64,000 nt of DNA from Pontibacillus salicampi (GCF_042434395.1 NZ_JBHLTP010000012.1:1-64000), one strand, 5' to 3'; positions 1 to 8,197 are shown, counted from the stretch's first letter. A program made the numbers and translations. Notes: generated from the letters alone by a model not told the origin.

Positions 1-121
1 TTGCCTCCGGCTTCCTTCAGATTCTAGGTCACCCCAGACACCCTTGCCTTTGGCTAACGGCTACAACGACCTTCACCGTTCGGGACTTTAACCCTAAAGC
101 ATGCACCCATGCCAGGCACAC
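1..121 (-). mobile_element. 5' end of a group II intron (class C type), cut by window edge
   Basis: Read on the minus strand, this stretch begins GTGTGCCTGGCATGGG and continues with blocks resembling domain I of the Oceanobacillus iheyensis-type group IIC intron: an 'AGTCCCGAACGGTGAAGG' block, 'GTTAGCC..GGCAAGGGTGTC' and 'GGAATCTGAAGGAAGCCGG'. The 5' boundary (GTGTG) is at base 121, and the rest, including any reverse transcriptase, lies beyond base 1. Immediately upstream on the same strand is a perfect terminator hairpin, the usual target of class C introns. The match is from memory of the family and not from an alignment. Confidence 0.8.
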
Positions 122-127
122 TAAGAG

Positions 128-167
128 AAGGGCACTATCATGATCTCATGATAGTGCCCTTTTTTTG
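128..167. terminator. Perfect 16-bp terminator hairpin, intron target
   Basis: AAGGGCACTATCATGA at 128-143 pairs with its exact complement at 146-161 across a 2-nt loop. On the plus strand it runs into a T tract (160-167); on the minus strand it is followed by CTCTTA and then the intron start. It terminates the flavoprotein gene that reads leftwards. Confidence 0.85.
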
Positions 168-229
168 ATTTATGATTAAACCATAATATTATTATGTAAA
201 CTAAATAAGGGAGAGGGGCCAACCCTCTT

Positions 230-1321
230 TTAAAATTGATACGATTGTATAAATGTTGTATCAATATGATGTTTCCACTTCCATGCCCATTTTCCTTTAA
301 GAACGATATCTCCGTACATTAAGAATCCAGTATAATTTCCAATGGACATAATAGAGAGATAGCGCTGCTGCGGTTTATAATGTCTACCGTCACCTGTCGT
401 TAGAAAGCCTCTAATGTTTTCCCACAATATCGGAGCCTCTCTAATCGCAAACACACCGTTTTTAGGGAGATTTGGTGCATTGGAGAGAGTTATACAGTCT
501 CCTGCTCCAAAGATAGAAGGGTAGTCTTTCACTTGAAGCGTTGATTCCACCTGAAGGTATCCATCCTTATCGATTGGGAGGTTAGAAACTCTGAACAAGT
601 CTGGAGCCTTTGGCCCAGTGAGCCATAGGACATCATCATAAGGGATAGCTTCATTCCTATTCGTCCATATTGCCTGCTTATCTATACTTTTTACCTGTTG
701 ATCTACGTAAAGATTTATACCAGCTTCTTCTGTTATTTCTTCAATCTTGTTCGAAACGCGATTTGACTGTTGAGCAAGCAGTCTATCGGAACTGGTAATT
801 AACGAAACCCACCCCTTTTGGCCATGCCTTCTGCGATAAGCCTGTAGGGAAAGTGCCATCTCTGTACCCGCAATGCCTCCCCCAACAATGACCGGATTGG
901 TGCTATTTCTCATCTCTTCGATCATCTCTGGGAAATGGTAGTTGGGTTTAATTCGTTTCGCATGCTCTTTTACACCTGGAAGTTCGGTATGGGCAGTTAA
1001 CGATCCAATGTCAAATGATACCGCGTCGTATCCGAACACCTTTCCTTGATCTGTCAGGACTATTTTCTGTGAACCGTCTACGCTCATAATAGCCTCTTGA
1101 AGAAAAGTCCCGCCAGCTTCTTCTGTTAGTGCTTTTACATCTATACGAATATCTTCCATGTTATAAATTCCTTCGGTAAAGGAAGAAAACATTCCTGAAT
1201 AATATTGATAGGGAGAAGGTGATACCACAGTAAGGGCTGTGTCTGGAATGGGGTTCTGTTTCCATTCTTTTATAATATGAAGATTTGCGTGACCTGCGCC
1301 TGCTAGTAATAGTTGTTTCAA
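230..1321 (-). CDS. FAD/NAD(P)-dependent oxidoreductase (SQR/NDH-2-like)
   Basis: This is a 363-aa two-dinucleotide-binding flavoprotein. Visible are an N-terminal FAD-binding GAGHAN motif (residues about 8-13), a second Rossmann motif VIVGGGIAGTEMA near residue 145, and a C-terminal FAD-contact motif IFGAGDC near 271. The family (pyridine nucleotide-disulfide oxidoreductases) includes sulfide:quinone reductases, NDH-2 and the flavoprotein domain fused to some SelD proteins. I do not see the diagnostic cysteine pair of sulfide:quinone reductase, so the substrate is uncertain. The gene is divergent from tusA/dsrE/tauE, which hints at oxidation of a reduced sulfur species or quinone-linked electron transfer. 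The hairpin at 128-167 terminates it. Confidence 0.75.
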   Translation of the reverse strand: MKQLLLAGAGHANLHIIKEWKQNPIPDTALTVVSPSPYQYYSGMFSSFTEGIYNMEDIRIDVKALTEEAGGTFLQEAIMSVDGSQKIVLTDQGKVFGYDAVSFDIGSLTAHTELPGVKEHAKRIKPNYHFPEMIEEMRNSTNPVIVGGGIAGTEMALSLQAYRRRHGQKGWVSLITSSDRLLAQQSNRVSNKIEEITEEAGINLYVDQQVKSIDKQAIWTNRNEAIPYDDVLWLTGPKAPDLFRVSNLPIDKDGYLQVESTLQVKDYPSIFGAGDCITLSNAPNLPKNGVFAIREAPILWENIRGFLTTGDGRHYKPQQRYLSIMSIGNYTGFLMYGDIVLKGKWAWKWKHHIDTTFIQSYQF

Positions 1322-1503
1322 TGAAGTAATTCCTTTCCTGTCCTAAAGTAACGTTGCTTCTGTTGATATCATAGCAAAGCACACTGGGTTAAGAAAGTAT
1401 TGCGGTCTATTAAGGATGGTAACTTTTAATGGATGTTGTTGGTTTTTGGTATAAAGCATTCTTATAGAAAAGAATTGAATTTGAGTAAGGGAATGTCTAT
1501 ATG

Positions 1504-1556
1504 CCCCCGGGGGTTGACTAAATATCTTTAGTGGTGTAATATACCCATATAGGTAT
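1504..1556 (+). promoter_or_regulatory. SigA-type promoter with CsoR/CstR-like operator for the sulfur operon
   Basis: TTGACT (1514-1519) and TAATAT (1537-1542) are spaced by exactly 17 bp. A near-palindrome ATACCCATATAGGTAT (1541-1556) overlaps the -10 and probable start, and CCCCCGGGGG (1504-1513) abuts the -35. The AT-flanked CC..GG dyad resembles operators of the CsoR/CstR persulfide-sensor family; a second copy lies before the next gene. The regulator itself is not in the window. Confidence 0.65.
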
Positions 1557-1584
1557 TTATTTTTATTTCCAAGGAGGTATATCT

Positions 1585-1812
1585 ATGAACGTAGATAAAC
1601 AGTTAGATGTTAGAGGATTGGCTTGTCCAATGCCGCTAATTCAAACAAAAAAGGCTATTACTGATTTAGAGAGTGGTCAGGTAATGGAGATTGCTACTAC
1701 TGATGCAGGTGCAAAGGCTGATCTGTCTATGTGGAGTAAATCCTCAGGCCATGAGTTTCTAGACAGTAAAGAGGATGAAGGAACATATACTATTTGGATC
1801 AAAAAAGGGTAA
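1585..1812 (+). CDS. tusA: TusA-family sulfurtransferase
   Basis: This is a 75-aa protein of typical TusA/SirA/YedF size. The signature DVRGLACPMPLI carries the sulfur-accepting Cys14 in a CPxP motif. Such proteins take sulfane sulfur as a protein-bound persulfide and pass it on. It is preceded by AAGGAGG and the promoter/operator at 1504-1556. It is followed, with a second operator-like dyad in between, by a DsrE-like protein and a TauE/SafE exporter. That context indicates handling of reactive sulfur or thiosulfate, more than tRNA thiolation. The symbol reflects the family and not proven orthology to E. coli tusA. Confidence 0.85.
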   Translation: MNVDKQLDVRGLACPMPLIQTKKAITDLESGQVMEIATTDAGAKADLSMWSKSSGHEFLDSKEDEGTYTIWIKKG

Positions 1813-1832
1813 TATTTTTTTTGGAGAAAATA

Positions 1833-1848
1833 ATACCCCTATTGGTAT
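1833..1848 (+). promoter_or_regulatory. Second CsoR/CstR-like operator dyad
   Basis: ATACCCCTATTGGTAT is a near-palindrome very like the one at 1541-1556. It lies about 10 bp upstream of the ribosome binding site of the DsrE-like gene. Its recurrence supports a shared persulfide- or metal-sensing repressor. Confidence 0.55.
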
Positions 1849-1866
1849 TATGAGAGGAGGAAAGTC

Positions 1867-2346
1867 ATGACAGAGACTAAAAAAACCAACATTGTCTTAT
1901 TCAGTGGAGACTATGATAAAGCTATGGCTGCGTATATTATTGCAAATGGGGCAGCAGCTTATGATCATGAAGTGACTATATTTCATACATTCTGGGGGCT
2001 AAATGCTTTACGGAAAGATGGAAAAGTAGAGGCGCAGAAAAATATACTAGAAAAAATGTTTGGTAAAATGATGCCAAGAGGCGCTGATAAAATGGGGCTT
2101 TCCAAGATGAACATGGCAGGACTCGGACCGAAGATGATTAAGAAGGTAATGAAAAAGCATAATACCAGCACTGTACCAGAACTAATCGAAATGGCACAAA
2201 TGCAAGGTGTGAACTTAGTAGCGTGTCAAATGACAATGGACTTACTCGGATTCAAGAGAGAAGAATTATTGGATGACCTAACGTACGCAGGTGTAGCAGC
2301 TTATCTTGGCGATGCTGAAGATGGGAATGTGAACCTGTTCATTTAA
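1867..2346 (+). CDS. DsrE/DsrF/DrsH-like (DsrE2-type) sulfur carrier protein
   Basis: This 159-aa protein begins with the 'NIVLFSGDYDKAMAAYIIANGAA' type strand-helix of the DsrE fold and ends with a conserved LVACQMTMDLLG segment containing Cys120, the likely persulfide-carrying cysteine. The long central insert rich in Met and Lys is typical of the DsrE2 group. DsrE2 proteins occur with TusA and rhodaneses and are thought to shuttle sulfane sulfur, possibly at the membrane. It lies between tusA and a TauE/SafE exporter, both on the same strand, consistent with one operon. The start follows AGAGGAGG. Confidence 0.8.
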   Translation: MTETKKTNIVLFSGDYDKAMAAYIIANGAAAYDHEVTIFHTFWGLNALRKDGKVEAQKNILEKMFGKMMPRGADKMGLSKMNMAGLGPKMIKKVMKKHNTSTVPELIEMAQMQGVNLVACQMTMDLLGFKREELLDDLTYAGVAAYLGDAEDGNVNLFI

Positions 2347-2358
2347 TTGATCTACAGA

Positions 2359-2380
2359 GAAGGATACACATGTATCCTTC
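2359..2380 (+). repeat. 10-bp perfect hairpin between dsrE and tauE
   Basis: GAAGGATACA and TGTATCCTTC are exact complements around a CA centre. There is only a weak T stretch after it (CTGTTTATTAG), so it may be a mild attenuator or an mRNA-stability hairpin. Confidence 0.4.
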
Positions 2381-2405
2381 CTGTTTATTAGTAAGGGGGC
2401 TTACC

Positions 2406-3194
2406 ATGGAACTAAACATACTTTTTTTCTTAACTATATTTGTTATCGGTTTTGCGGGTTCCTTTATTTCTGGAATGGTCGGTATTGGTGGATCTATTAT
2501 TAAATACCCTTTGCTCCTTTATGTGCCACCATTACTCGGATTCACTGCTTTTACTGCTCATGAGGTTTCGGGAATTAGTGCAGTTCAAGTATTTTTCGCA
2601 ACAATTGGTGGTGTTTGGGCGTATCGTAAAGGTGGTTACTTAAATAAACCACTTATTCTAACAATGGGAATCAGCATCCTTATCGGCAGTTTCATCGGTG
2701 GGTATGGCTCAAGACTTATGTCAGACAGCGCTGTCAACCTAGTGTACGGTGTTTTAGCAACCATTGCGGCCATAATGATGTTTGTACCAAAGAAAGGAAG
2801 AGAGGATACGCCGCTCGAGGAAGTCAGCTTCCATAAACCAATTGCTGCTGCTCTTGCTTTTATAACGGGTATTGGAGCAGGGATTGTAGGGGCTGCTGGC
2901 GCATTTATACTCGTTCCTATTATGCTGGTTGTATTAAAGATTCCGACAAGAATGACTATAGCTAGCTCTTTAGCAATAACCTTTATTTCATCTATTGGTG
3001 CAACAATAGGGAAGGTCACTACAGGACAGGTGGAATATGGACCTGCAGCAGTTATGATAGTAGCAAGCCTCATTGCTTCACCGTTAGGAGCTAGTGCTGG
3101 TAAAAAGATTAATACTTCTATACTCCAGGCTATTCTAGCATTGTTGATATTAGGCAGCGCCATAAAAATTTGGCTGGATTTTATCGGATTTTAA
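2406..3194 (+). CDS. TauE/SafE family sulfite/anion exporter
   Basis: A 262-aa integral membrane protein with about eight hydrophobic segments arranged in two homologous halves. The repeated small-residue motifs (GSFISGMVGIGGSIIKYPLL near the N terminus; GAGIVGAAGAFILVPIM in the second half) are characteristic of TauE/SafE (COG0730). Family members export or import sulfite, sulfoacetate, thiosulfate or related anions. The ATG at 2406 was chosen because it follows TAAGGGGG; an in-frame ATG at 2370 lies inside a hairpin and lacks a site. As the last gene after tusA and dsrE-like it probably moves sulfite or thiosulfate across the membrane. Confidence 0.85.
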   Translation: MELNILFFLTIFVIGFAGSFISGMVGIGGSIIKYPLLLYVPPLLGFTAFTAHEVSGISAVQVFFATIGGVWAYRKGGYLNKPLILTMGISILIGSFIGGYGSRLMSDSAVNLVYGVLATIAAIMMFVPKKGREDTPLEEVSFHKPIAAALAFITGIGAGIVGAAGAFILVPIMLVVLKIPTRMTIASSLAITFISSIGATIGKVTTGQVEYGPAAVMIVASLIASPLGASAGKKINTSILQAILALLILGSAIKIWLDFIGF

Positions 3195-3218
3195 CATAGA
3201 GCGTATATTCTCTTATGA

Positions 3219-3261
3219 CAAAACAGCCTGTTTTGTGATGAGAGGGTATAGGCTCTCTTTT
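3219..3261 (+). terminator. Tandem small hairpins, weak terminator after tauE
   Basis: CAAAACA/TGTTTTG (3219-3235) is followed by GAGAG/CTCTC (3240-3257) and TTTT. It probably ends the sulfur operon, although in the leader of an ABC-F gene an attenuator is also possible. Confidence 0.4.
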
Positions 3262-3359
3262 GTATGCAATTGGGCTTTTTCCCATGAGACCTATCATCTT
3301 GACTTTAGGAATGATATAATCTTGTATGGTAATCAAATTATATTGGAGGATTATGACTT

Positions 3360-4979
3360 ATGTTGCAAGCAACTAACGTTAGTCTTCGCTTTGGAGACCA
3401 AAAGCTATTTGAAGACGTTAATATAAAGTTTAATCCAGGTAACTGTTATGGACTGATTGGTGCTAACGGTGCTGGTAAATCAACTTTTCTAAAAATTTTA
3501 TCAGGCGAAATTGAAGCACAGACTGGAGAAGTATCCTTGAAGAAGGATCAAAGAATGGCTGTACTGAAGCAGGACCACTTCGAATATGAGGAATATGAAG
3601 TACTGCAAACGGTGCTTATGGGATATAAACGTCTCTATGACGTAATGCAAGAGAAAGATGCTATTTACCAAAAAGCAGAGTTCAGTGAAGAAGACGGAAT
3701 GCGTGCAGCTGAATTAGAAGCAGAATTTGCTGAAATGAACGGGTGGGAAGCAGAATCTGATGCAGCTCGTTTATTAAAAGGCCTAGGTATTCCAGAAGAA
3801 CTTCATAATAAGAACATGGCTGACTTGCTTAATTCTCAAAAAGTAAAAGTGCTGCTTGCTCAAGCTTTATTCGGTAATCCAGATGTCCTATTACTGGATG
3901 AGCCTACAAACGGCCTGGATATTCATGCTATTCAGTGGCTGGAAGAATTCCTAATCAATTTCGAAGGAACGGTTATTGTTGTTTCCCACGACCGTCACTT
4001 CCTGAATACGGTTTGTACTCACATTGCTGACCTAGACTTCGGTAAAATTCAAGTATATGTAGGTAACTATGACTTCTGGTACGAATCCAGCCAGCTTGCT
4101 CAAAAGCTTGCTAAAGAAGAGAATAAGAAGAAAGAACAGAAGGCTGCAGAACTAAAGGAATTTATTCAGCGCTTTAGTGCTAACAAATCCAAATCAAAAC
4201 AAGCTACTTCTCGTAAGAAATTACTTGATAAAATTACGCTGGATGATATTCAGCCATCTTCTCGTCGCTATCCTTATATCGCATTCAAGCCAGACCGTGA
4301 AATTGGTAATGACTTGTTAGTGGTAGAGAACCTTTCTAAGACCATTGACGGCGTTAAAGTATTAGATAATATCTCTTTCAGATTGGAAAAAGATGATAAG
4401 GTAGCGCTGGTGGGAGATAATGATTTAGCTAAAACGACGCTTTTTAAAATATTAATGGGAGAAATGGAGCCAGACGCTGGCACGTATAAATGGGGAGTTA
4501 CGACTTCTCAAAGCTATTTCCCAAAAGATAACTCAGCTTTCTTCGAAAACAATGACCAAAACCTTGTTCAATGGCTGCGTCAATACTCTCCTGAGGACGA
4601 AACAGAAACCTTCTTAAGAAGCTTCCTAGGTCGCATGCTGTTCTCTGGTGAAGAAGTGAAGAAGAAAGCAAAAGTGTTATCTGGTGGTGAGAAAGTACGT
4701 TGTATGCTCTCTAAGATGATGCTAAGTGGTTCAAATGTTCTGTTGTTAGATGAGCCGACGAACCACCTAGACTTAGAGTCCATTACAGCATTGAACGAAG
4801 GTCTAATTAATTTTAAAGGTTCAATCATCTTTGCATCTCATGACCATCAGTTCATTGAAACAATTGCGAATCGAATTATTGAAATTACACCAAACGGTAT
4901 CATTGATAAATATATGCCATACGATGAATATGTCAATGACCCAGAAATTATGAGACAACGAAAGCAGCTAACTGCATAA
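3360..4979 (+). CDS. ABC-F family ATPase, YkpA/YbiT-like
   Basis: A 539-aa soluble protein with two tandem ABC domains and no membrane segment, as in translation-associated ABC-F proteins; the length matches B. subtilis YkpA. Domain 1 has Walker A GANGAGKST (about residues 37-45) and Walker B LLLDEPTNGLD. The interdomain linker is Lys/Glu-rich and helical (about 240-310). Domain 2 has signature LSGGEKVRC and Walker B LLLDEPTNHLD. Domain 1 signature is degenerate (LLNSQKVKV) and domain 2 Walker A is unusual (GDNDLAKTT), so one composite ATP site looks canonical and the other does not. I recall this asymmetry as a family trait. It acts on the ribosome in housekeeping or stress; a resistance role is not indicated. 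Confidence 0.85.
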   Translation: MLQATNVSLRFGDQKLFEDVNIKFNPGNCYGLIGANGAGKSTFLKILSGEIEAQTGEVSLKKDQRMAVLKQDHFEYEEYEVLQTVLMGYKRLYDVMQEKDAIYQKAEFSEEDGMRAAELEAEFAEMNGWEAESDAARLLKGLGIPEELHNKNMADLLNSQKVKVLLAQALFGNPDVLLLDEPTNGLDIHAIQWLEEFLINFEGTVIVVSHDRHFLNTVCTHIADLDFGKIQVYVGNYDFWYESSQLAQKLAKEENKKKEQKAAELKEFIQRFSANKSKSKQATSRKKLLDKITLDDIQPSSRRYPYIAFKPDREIGNDLLVVENLSKTIDGVKVLDNISFRLEKDDKVALVGDNDLAKTTLFKILMGEMEPDAGTYKWGVTTSQSYFPKDNSAFFENNDQNLVQWLRQYSPEDETETFLRSFLGRMLFSGEEVKKKAKVLSGGEKVRCMLSKMMLSGSNVLLLDEPTNHLDLESITALNEGLINFKGSIIFASHDHQFIETIANRIIEITPNGIIDKYMPYDEYVNDPEIMRQRKQLTA

Positions 4980-4991
4980 TGGAGTGAACAC

Positions 4992-5025
4992 AAAGCTTGC
5001 CGTGGAAGATTACACGGCAAGCTTT
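4992..5025 (+). terminator. Terminator after the ABC-F gene
   Basis: AAAGCTTGCCGTG and CACGGCAAGCTTT form a 13-bp perfect stem with an 8-nt loop, just after the stop codon. The trailing tract is only AATAATG, so efficiency is uncertain. Confidence 0.65.
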
Positions 5026-5171
5026 AATAATGTAATATTTTTTCTGCTCTCCACCCATACATAATGTATAAATTATTCATCTAAATACCATTACAATACT
5101 AAATGTGCCTACAGAGAAAGCCTGTAACTGGTTTTACATAAATTATATAAAAAAAGGTTTGCTTTCGTATT

Positions 5172-5197
5172 GTTTCGGGGATTTCCTTTATAGGTAA
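5172..5197 (+). promoter_or_regulatory. Possible SigB-type promoter for the DUF1206 gene
   Basis: GTTTCG (5172-5177) and AGGTAA (5192-5197) are 14 bp apart, close to the general-stress SigB pattern GTTTAA / GGGTAA. It lies about 25 bp before the start codon of the next gene. Confidence 0.4.
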
Positions 5198-5220
5198 AGA
5201 AAATAAGGGAGTGAGCAGTA

Positions 5221-6072
5221 ATGGATAGTGTAGTCAGCACGAAACAACGAGCTAAAAGGAGCGGAAAACAAGCTAGTCAGGATGTAAAGCCATGGATAAG
5301 AGCATCTGCAAGGTTTGGATATGCTGCCAAGGGATCCGTATATATGCTGCTTGGGATATTATCCTTCATGGCTGCTATTGGAGTAGGAGGAAAGACAACG
5401 GGCACAAAGGGTGCTTTTGCTGCATTAGCACAAAAACCCTTTGGTAATATACTCATTTGGATCGCCGGTATCGGACTAGTCGGTTATGTGCTATGGAGAG
5501 TAATCCAAATTATTAAAAACCCTGAACACAAAGGAGTTATGCCTAGAATTGGCTTTTTTATTAGTGGTATTTTATACTCTTCATTAGCTATTAAAGCCTT
5601 CTCCATCGTATTAGGATCTGGGTCTGGTAATTCCTCAAGCGATGGTTCAAAGCAAACCCTGACAGCTAAAGTTCTAAGCCAGCCGTTTGGCAAGTGGGTC
5701 ATAGCATCGATTGGGATTGGCGTAATTATCTATGGAATGTCTGAATTATACAGGGGGATTACAGAAAAATATAAAAAACAATTCAAATATGGTGAAATGA
5801 ATTCCTCCGAAAAATCGGCAGTCAATAAAACAGGGAAAATCGGATTAACAGCTAGAGGAATTGTATTTGGAATTATTGGTTATTTCTTCATTCAAATTGC
5901 AATAACATCCTCTTCCAATAAGAGTCAGCAAATCGGTATAGATGGTGCACTATCTAAACTAGCAGAGCAGCCTTTTGGACAATGGCTTCTTGGGATCGTC
6001 TCTGTGGGTCTTGTCCTATTTGGCATATTCCAAATACTAAAAGCTAAAAACAGACACGTAAAGGTATCATAA
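5221..6072 (+). CDS. DUF1206 membrane protein
   Basis: This 283-aa protein contains three copies of a two-helix membrane repeat, each opening with an A-R/K-F/I-G-x-A-A/R-K/R-G sequence (FGYAAKGSVYMLLG, about residue 33; PRIGFFISGILYSS, about 109; KIGLTARGIVFGIIGY, about 204) and including a 'QPFGxWLL' end. That is the DUF1206 architecture. No enzymatic motif is visible, and I know no established function. It stands alone between terminators and has a SigB-like promoter, so a general-stress membrane role is a reasonable guess only. Confidence 0.8.
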   Translation: MDSVVSTKQRAKRSGKQASQDVKPWIRASARFGYAAKGSVYMLLGILSFMAAIGVGGKTTGTKGAFAALAQKPFGNILIWIAGIGLVGYVLWRVIQIIKNPEHKGVMPRIGFFISGILYSSLAIKAFSIVLGSGSGNSSSDGSKQTLTAKVLSQPFGKWVIASIGIGVIIYGMSELYRGITEKYKKQFKYGEMNSSEKSAVNKTGKIGLTARGIVFGIIGYFFIQIAITSSSNKSQQIGIDGALSKLAEQPFGQWLLGIVSVGLVLFGIFQILKAKNRHVKVS

Positions 6073-6096
6073 TGAGCGGGAGACCGCTCATTTTTT
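6071..6096 (+). terminator. Terminator after the DUF1206 gene
   Basis: AATGAGCGG (6071-6079), loop GAGA and CCGCTCATT (6084-6092) run into six Ts. A canonical intrinsic terminator that overlaps the stop codon. Confidence 0.9.
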
Positions 6097-6287
6097 ATGA
6101 GCCTTTTTAAGTGGTGCTTGAAACAAAGCCTTCCACTATCCCCTTTTTTAATATATTATCTTACCATCAATATTGGTCTTCAACAGAGCTTTGGTGATTA
6201 ATGAAAGGAATACATGTAAATTCTGGTTTCCTAATACTCTATTATTCAGTAAAATAAGGGCAGAGGAAAAAAACTAGGGGGGAAATC

Positions 6288-8084
6288 ATGGGGGCTGTTA
6301 TCGAATCCTATAGTCCTATATTAATCATTATTGCTATCCTATTAACATTAATGACTACATATACAGCACTAGATTTATTTACATTACTTAGAAATGCAAA
6401 AAAGGGAAGCAGATTTCTATTTCTGGGTGGCATTTCATCTATGGGCATTGGTATTTGGGTGATGAATTTTCTTACAATGCTGGCCATGGACACCTATAGT
6501 TTAATTGGAAATCAAATCCCTTTCACTATACTCTCTATGATATTGAGTATTTCTTTTTCTGGAATGGCATTGTATGTATTAGCTAATAAAGTTATCCCGT
6601 TTCAAAAACTGTTGCTGGCAAGTTTATTTTTAACCCTTGCCGTATTTTCAGCACACGTTACGGGCATGTACACTTTGACGATTCATATACAATATCATTG
6701 GTTAGTGTTAATTCCATCGTTGCTATTAATTTACGGATCATTTTTGTTCTCCTTATGGGTTATGTTCAGCTACCGTAATACCATACATGTATCTAACATA
6801 TGGTTAAAGCCTTTAAGTTCAATTATTATTACAGCTGCTATTGTAGAAGGCTACTTTCTGTTGACAAAGGCTTCTCTTTCATTGCCTGAAGAGGTTGCTG
6901 CTCCTACTTCAGGAGAATCACAGGAAGCATTTGTTTTATATTTAGTACTGTTTATTACTATTCTTATTACAGCAGGCATTCTTTGGTCTAGTACTTTAGT
7001 AAATAACAGACTTACGACGAGTGATACTTATCTAAGTGATATTGAATTTGCTTTGGATGCTTCATCCATCATTGCCATTACAAATCAAAGAGGCATCATA
7101 ACATATGTAAACGATAAGTTTCTAGAAATATCCAAATTTCAGGAAGATGAGCTCATTGGTCAGGATCATCGAATATTGAACTCTGGCTACCATCCGAAGG
7201 AGTATTTCAAAGATTTATGGAGGACGATAGGGACTGGAAATGTGTGGCGTGGAGAGATTCGCAATAGAGCAAAAGACGGCACCTATTATTGGGTGGACAC
7301 CACCATTGTGCCATTCTTAAATGAGAAAGGGAAGCCGTATCAATACCTGGCTATTCGAAATGACATTACGGAAAGAAAGAAAACCGAAGAGGTGCTGCAT
7401 CGTCAGGATAAATTAGCAGCAGTTGGACAACTAGCAGCGGGAGTTGCTCATGAAATTCGTAATCCTCTTACATCTATGAGGGGCTATGCTGAATTTTTAC
7501 AACTGGACGAAGTAGATCATGAAAGAAGAGAATACTTAGACATTATTGTAGATGAGATAGAGCGTGTGAATACCATCGTAGAAGACTTTATGATGCTGGC
7601 TAAACCAAAGGAAGTGGAGCTATCTCATGAAAACATAGTACCCATTTTACGAAATGTACTTTCCTTGCTGTCATATACTGCCCGGAAATATAAGGTAAAC
7701 CTCCATTTGGAGGCTGAGGTAGAAGAGGTTCAATTATTATGCGATGCAGATCGATTAAAGCAAGTGTTTATTAATCTTGTAAAGAATGGGATAGAAGCAA
7801 CACCACGAGGCGGAGATGTGACGGTCGAGCTACATGTAGACAATCAGGATATTATTATTAGGGTGAAGGATACTGGAAAGGGTATCTCCTCTGAGGAAAT
7901 AAAGAAATTAGGGGAGCCATTTTATACAACCAAGCAGAGTGGTAATGGACTTGGATTAATGACAAGCTTTAAAATAATAGAAAGTCATCATGGCAGTGTT
8001 CGAGTAGAAAGTGAGAAAGAAATAGGCACATCGTTTATTATTACATTACCTTCATCTGTAACAGAAAAGATTACTGCACATTAG
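6288..8084 (+). CDS. Membrane sensor histidine kinase with PAS domain (MHYT-like sensor)
   Basis: A 598-aa kinase. Residues 1-235 hold about seven membrane helices with GIWVMNFLTMLAMDT and HVTGMYTLTI, which look like a degenerate MHYT sensor (the canonical Met-His-Tyr-Thr positions are altered). A PAS/PAC module follows (about 255-365, with DITERKK at its end). The HisKA domain has phospho-acceptor His388 in AHEIRNPLTSMRGYAEF. The HATPase domain shows an N box (FINLVKNGIEA), DTGKGIS and GNGLGL. No response regulator is adjacent, so it is an orphan kinase, possibly feeding the sporulation phosphorelay as several Bacillus PAS kinases do; that role is inference. Confidence 0.85.
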   Translation: MGAVIESYSPILIIIAILLTLMTTYTALDLFTLLRNAKKGSRFLFLGGISSMGIGIWVMNFLTMLAMDTYSLIGNQIPFTILSMILSISFSGMALYVLANKVIPFQKLLLASLFLTLAVFSAHVTGMYTLTIHIQYHWLVLIPSLLLIYGSFLFSLWVMFSYRNTIHVSNIWLKPLSSIIITAAIVEGYFLLTKASLSLPEEVAAPTSGESQEAFVLYLVLFITILITAGILWSSTLVNNRLTTSDTYLSDIEFALDASSIIAITNQRGIITYVNDKFLEISKFQEDELIGQDHRILNSGYHPKEYFKDLWRTIGTGNVWRGEIRNRAKDGTYYWVDTTIVPFLNEKGKPYQYLAIRNDITERKKTEEVLHRQDKLAAVGQLAAGVAHEIRNPLTSMRGYAEFLQLDEVDHERREYLDIIVDEIERVNTIVEDFMMLAKPKEVELSHENIVPILRNVLSLLSYTARKYKVNLHLEAEVEEVQLLCDADRLKQVFINLVKNGIEATPRGGDVTVELHVDNQDIIIRVKDTGKGISSEEIKKLGEPFYTTKQSGNGLGLMTSFKIIESHHGSVRVESEKEIGTSFIITLPSSVTEKITAH

Positions 8085-8106
8085 ACTAAGCAGTAATCTT
8101 TTCTTT
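8065..8106 (+). terminator. Terminator embedded in the end of the kinase gene
   Basis: AAAAGATTACTGC (8065-8077) and GCAGTAATCTTTT (8090-8102) form a perfect 13-bp stem. The left arm is coding sequence, the stop codon sits in the loop, and a T-rich tract follows. Confidence 0.8.
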
Positions 8107-8167
8107 TGGTATAGTAGTTTCCCATTACACCTTAGGGGAACTCTTTAGTATGATAGGAATGAAATGA

Positions 8168-8197
8168 TTGATGAAGAAGTGACACAAAAGGTATAGT
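8168..8197 (+). promoter_or_regulatory. Possible SigA promoter for yhdT-panF
   Basis: TTGATG (8168-8173) and TATAGT (8192-8197) are separated by 18 bp, about 35 bp before the TTG start of the first gene. Confidence 0.4.
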
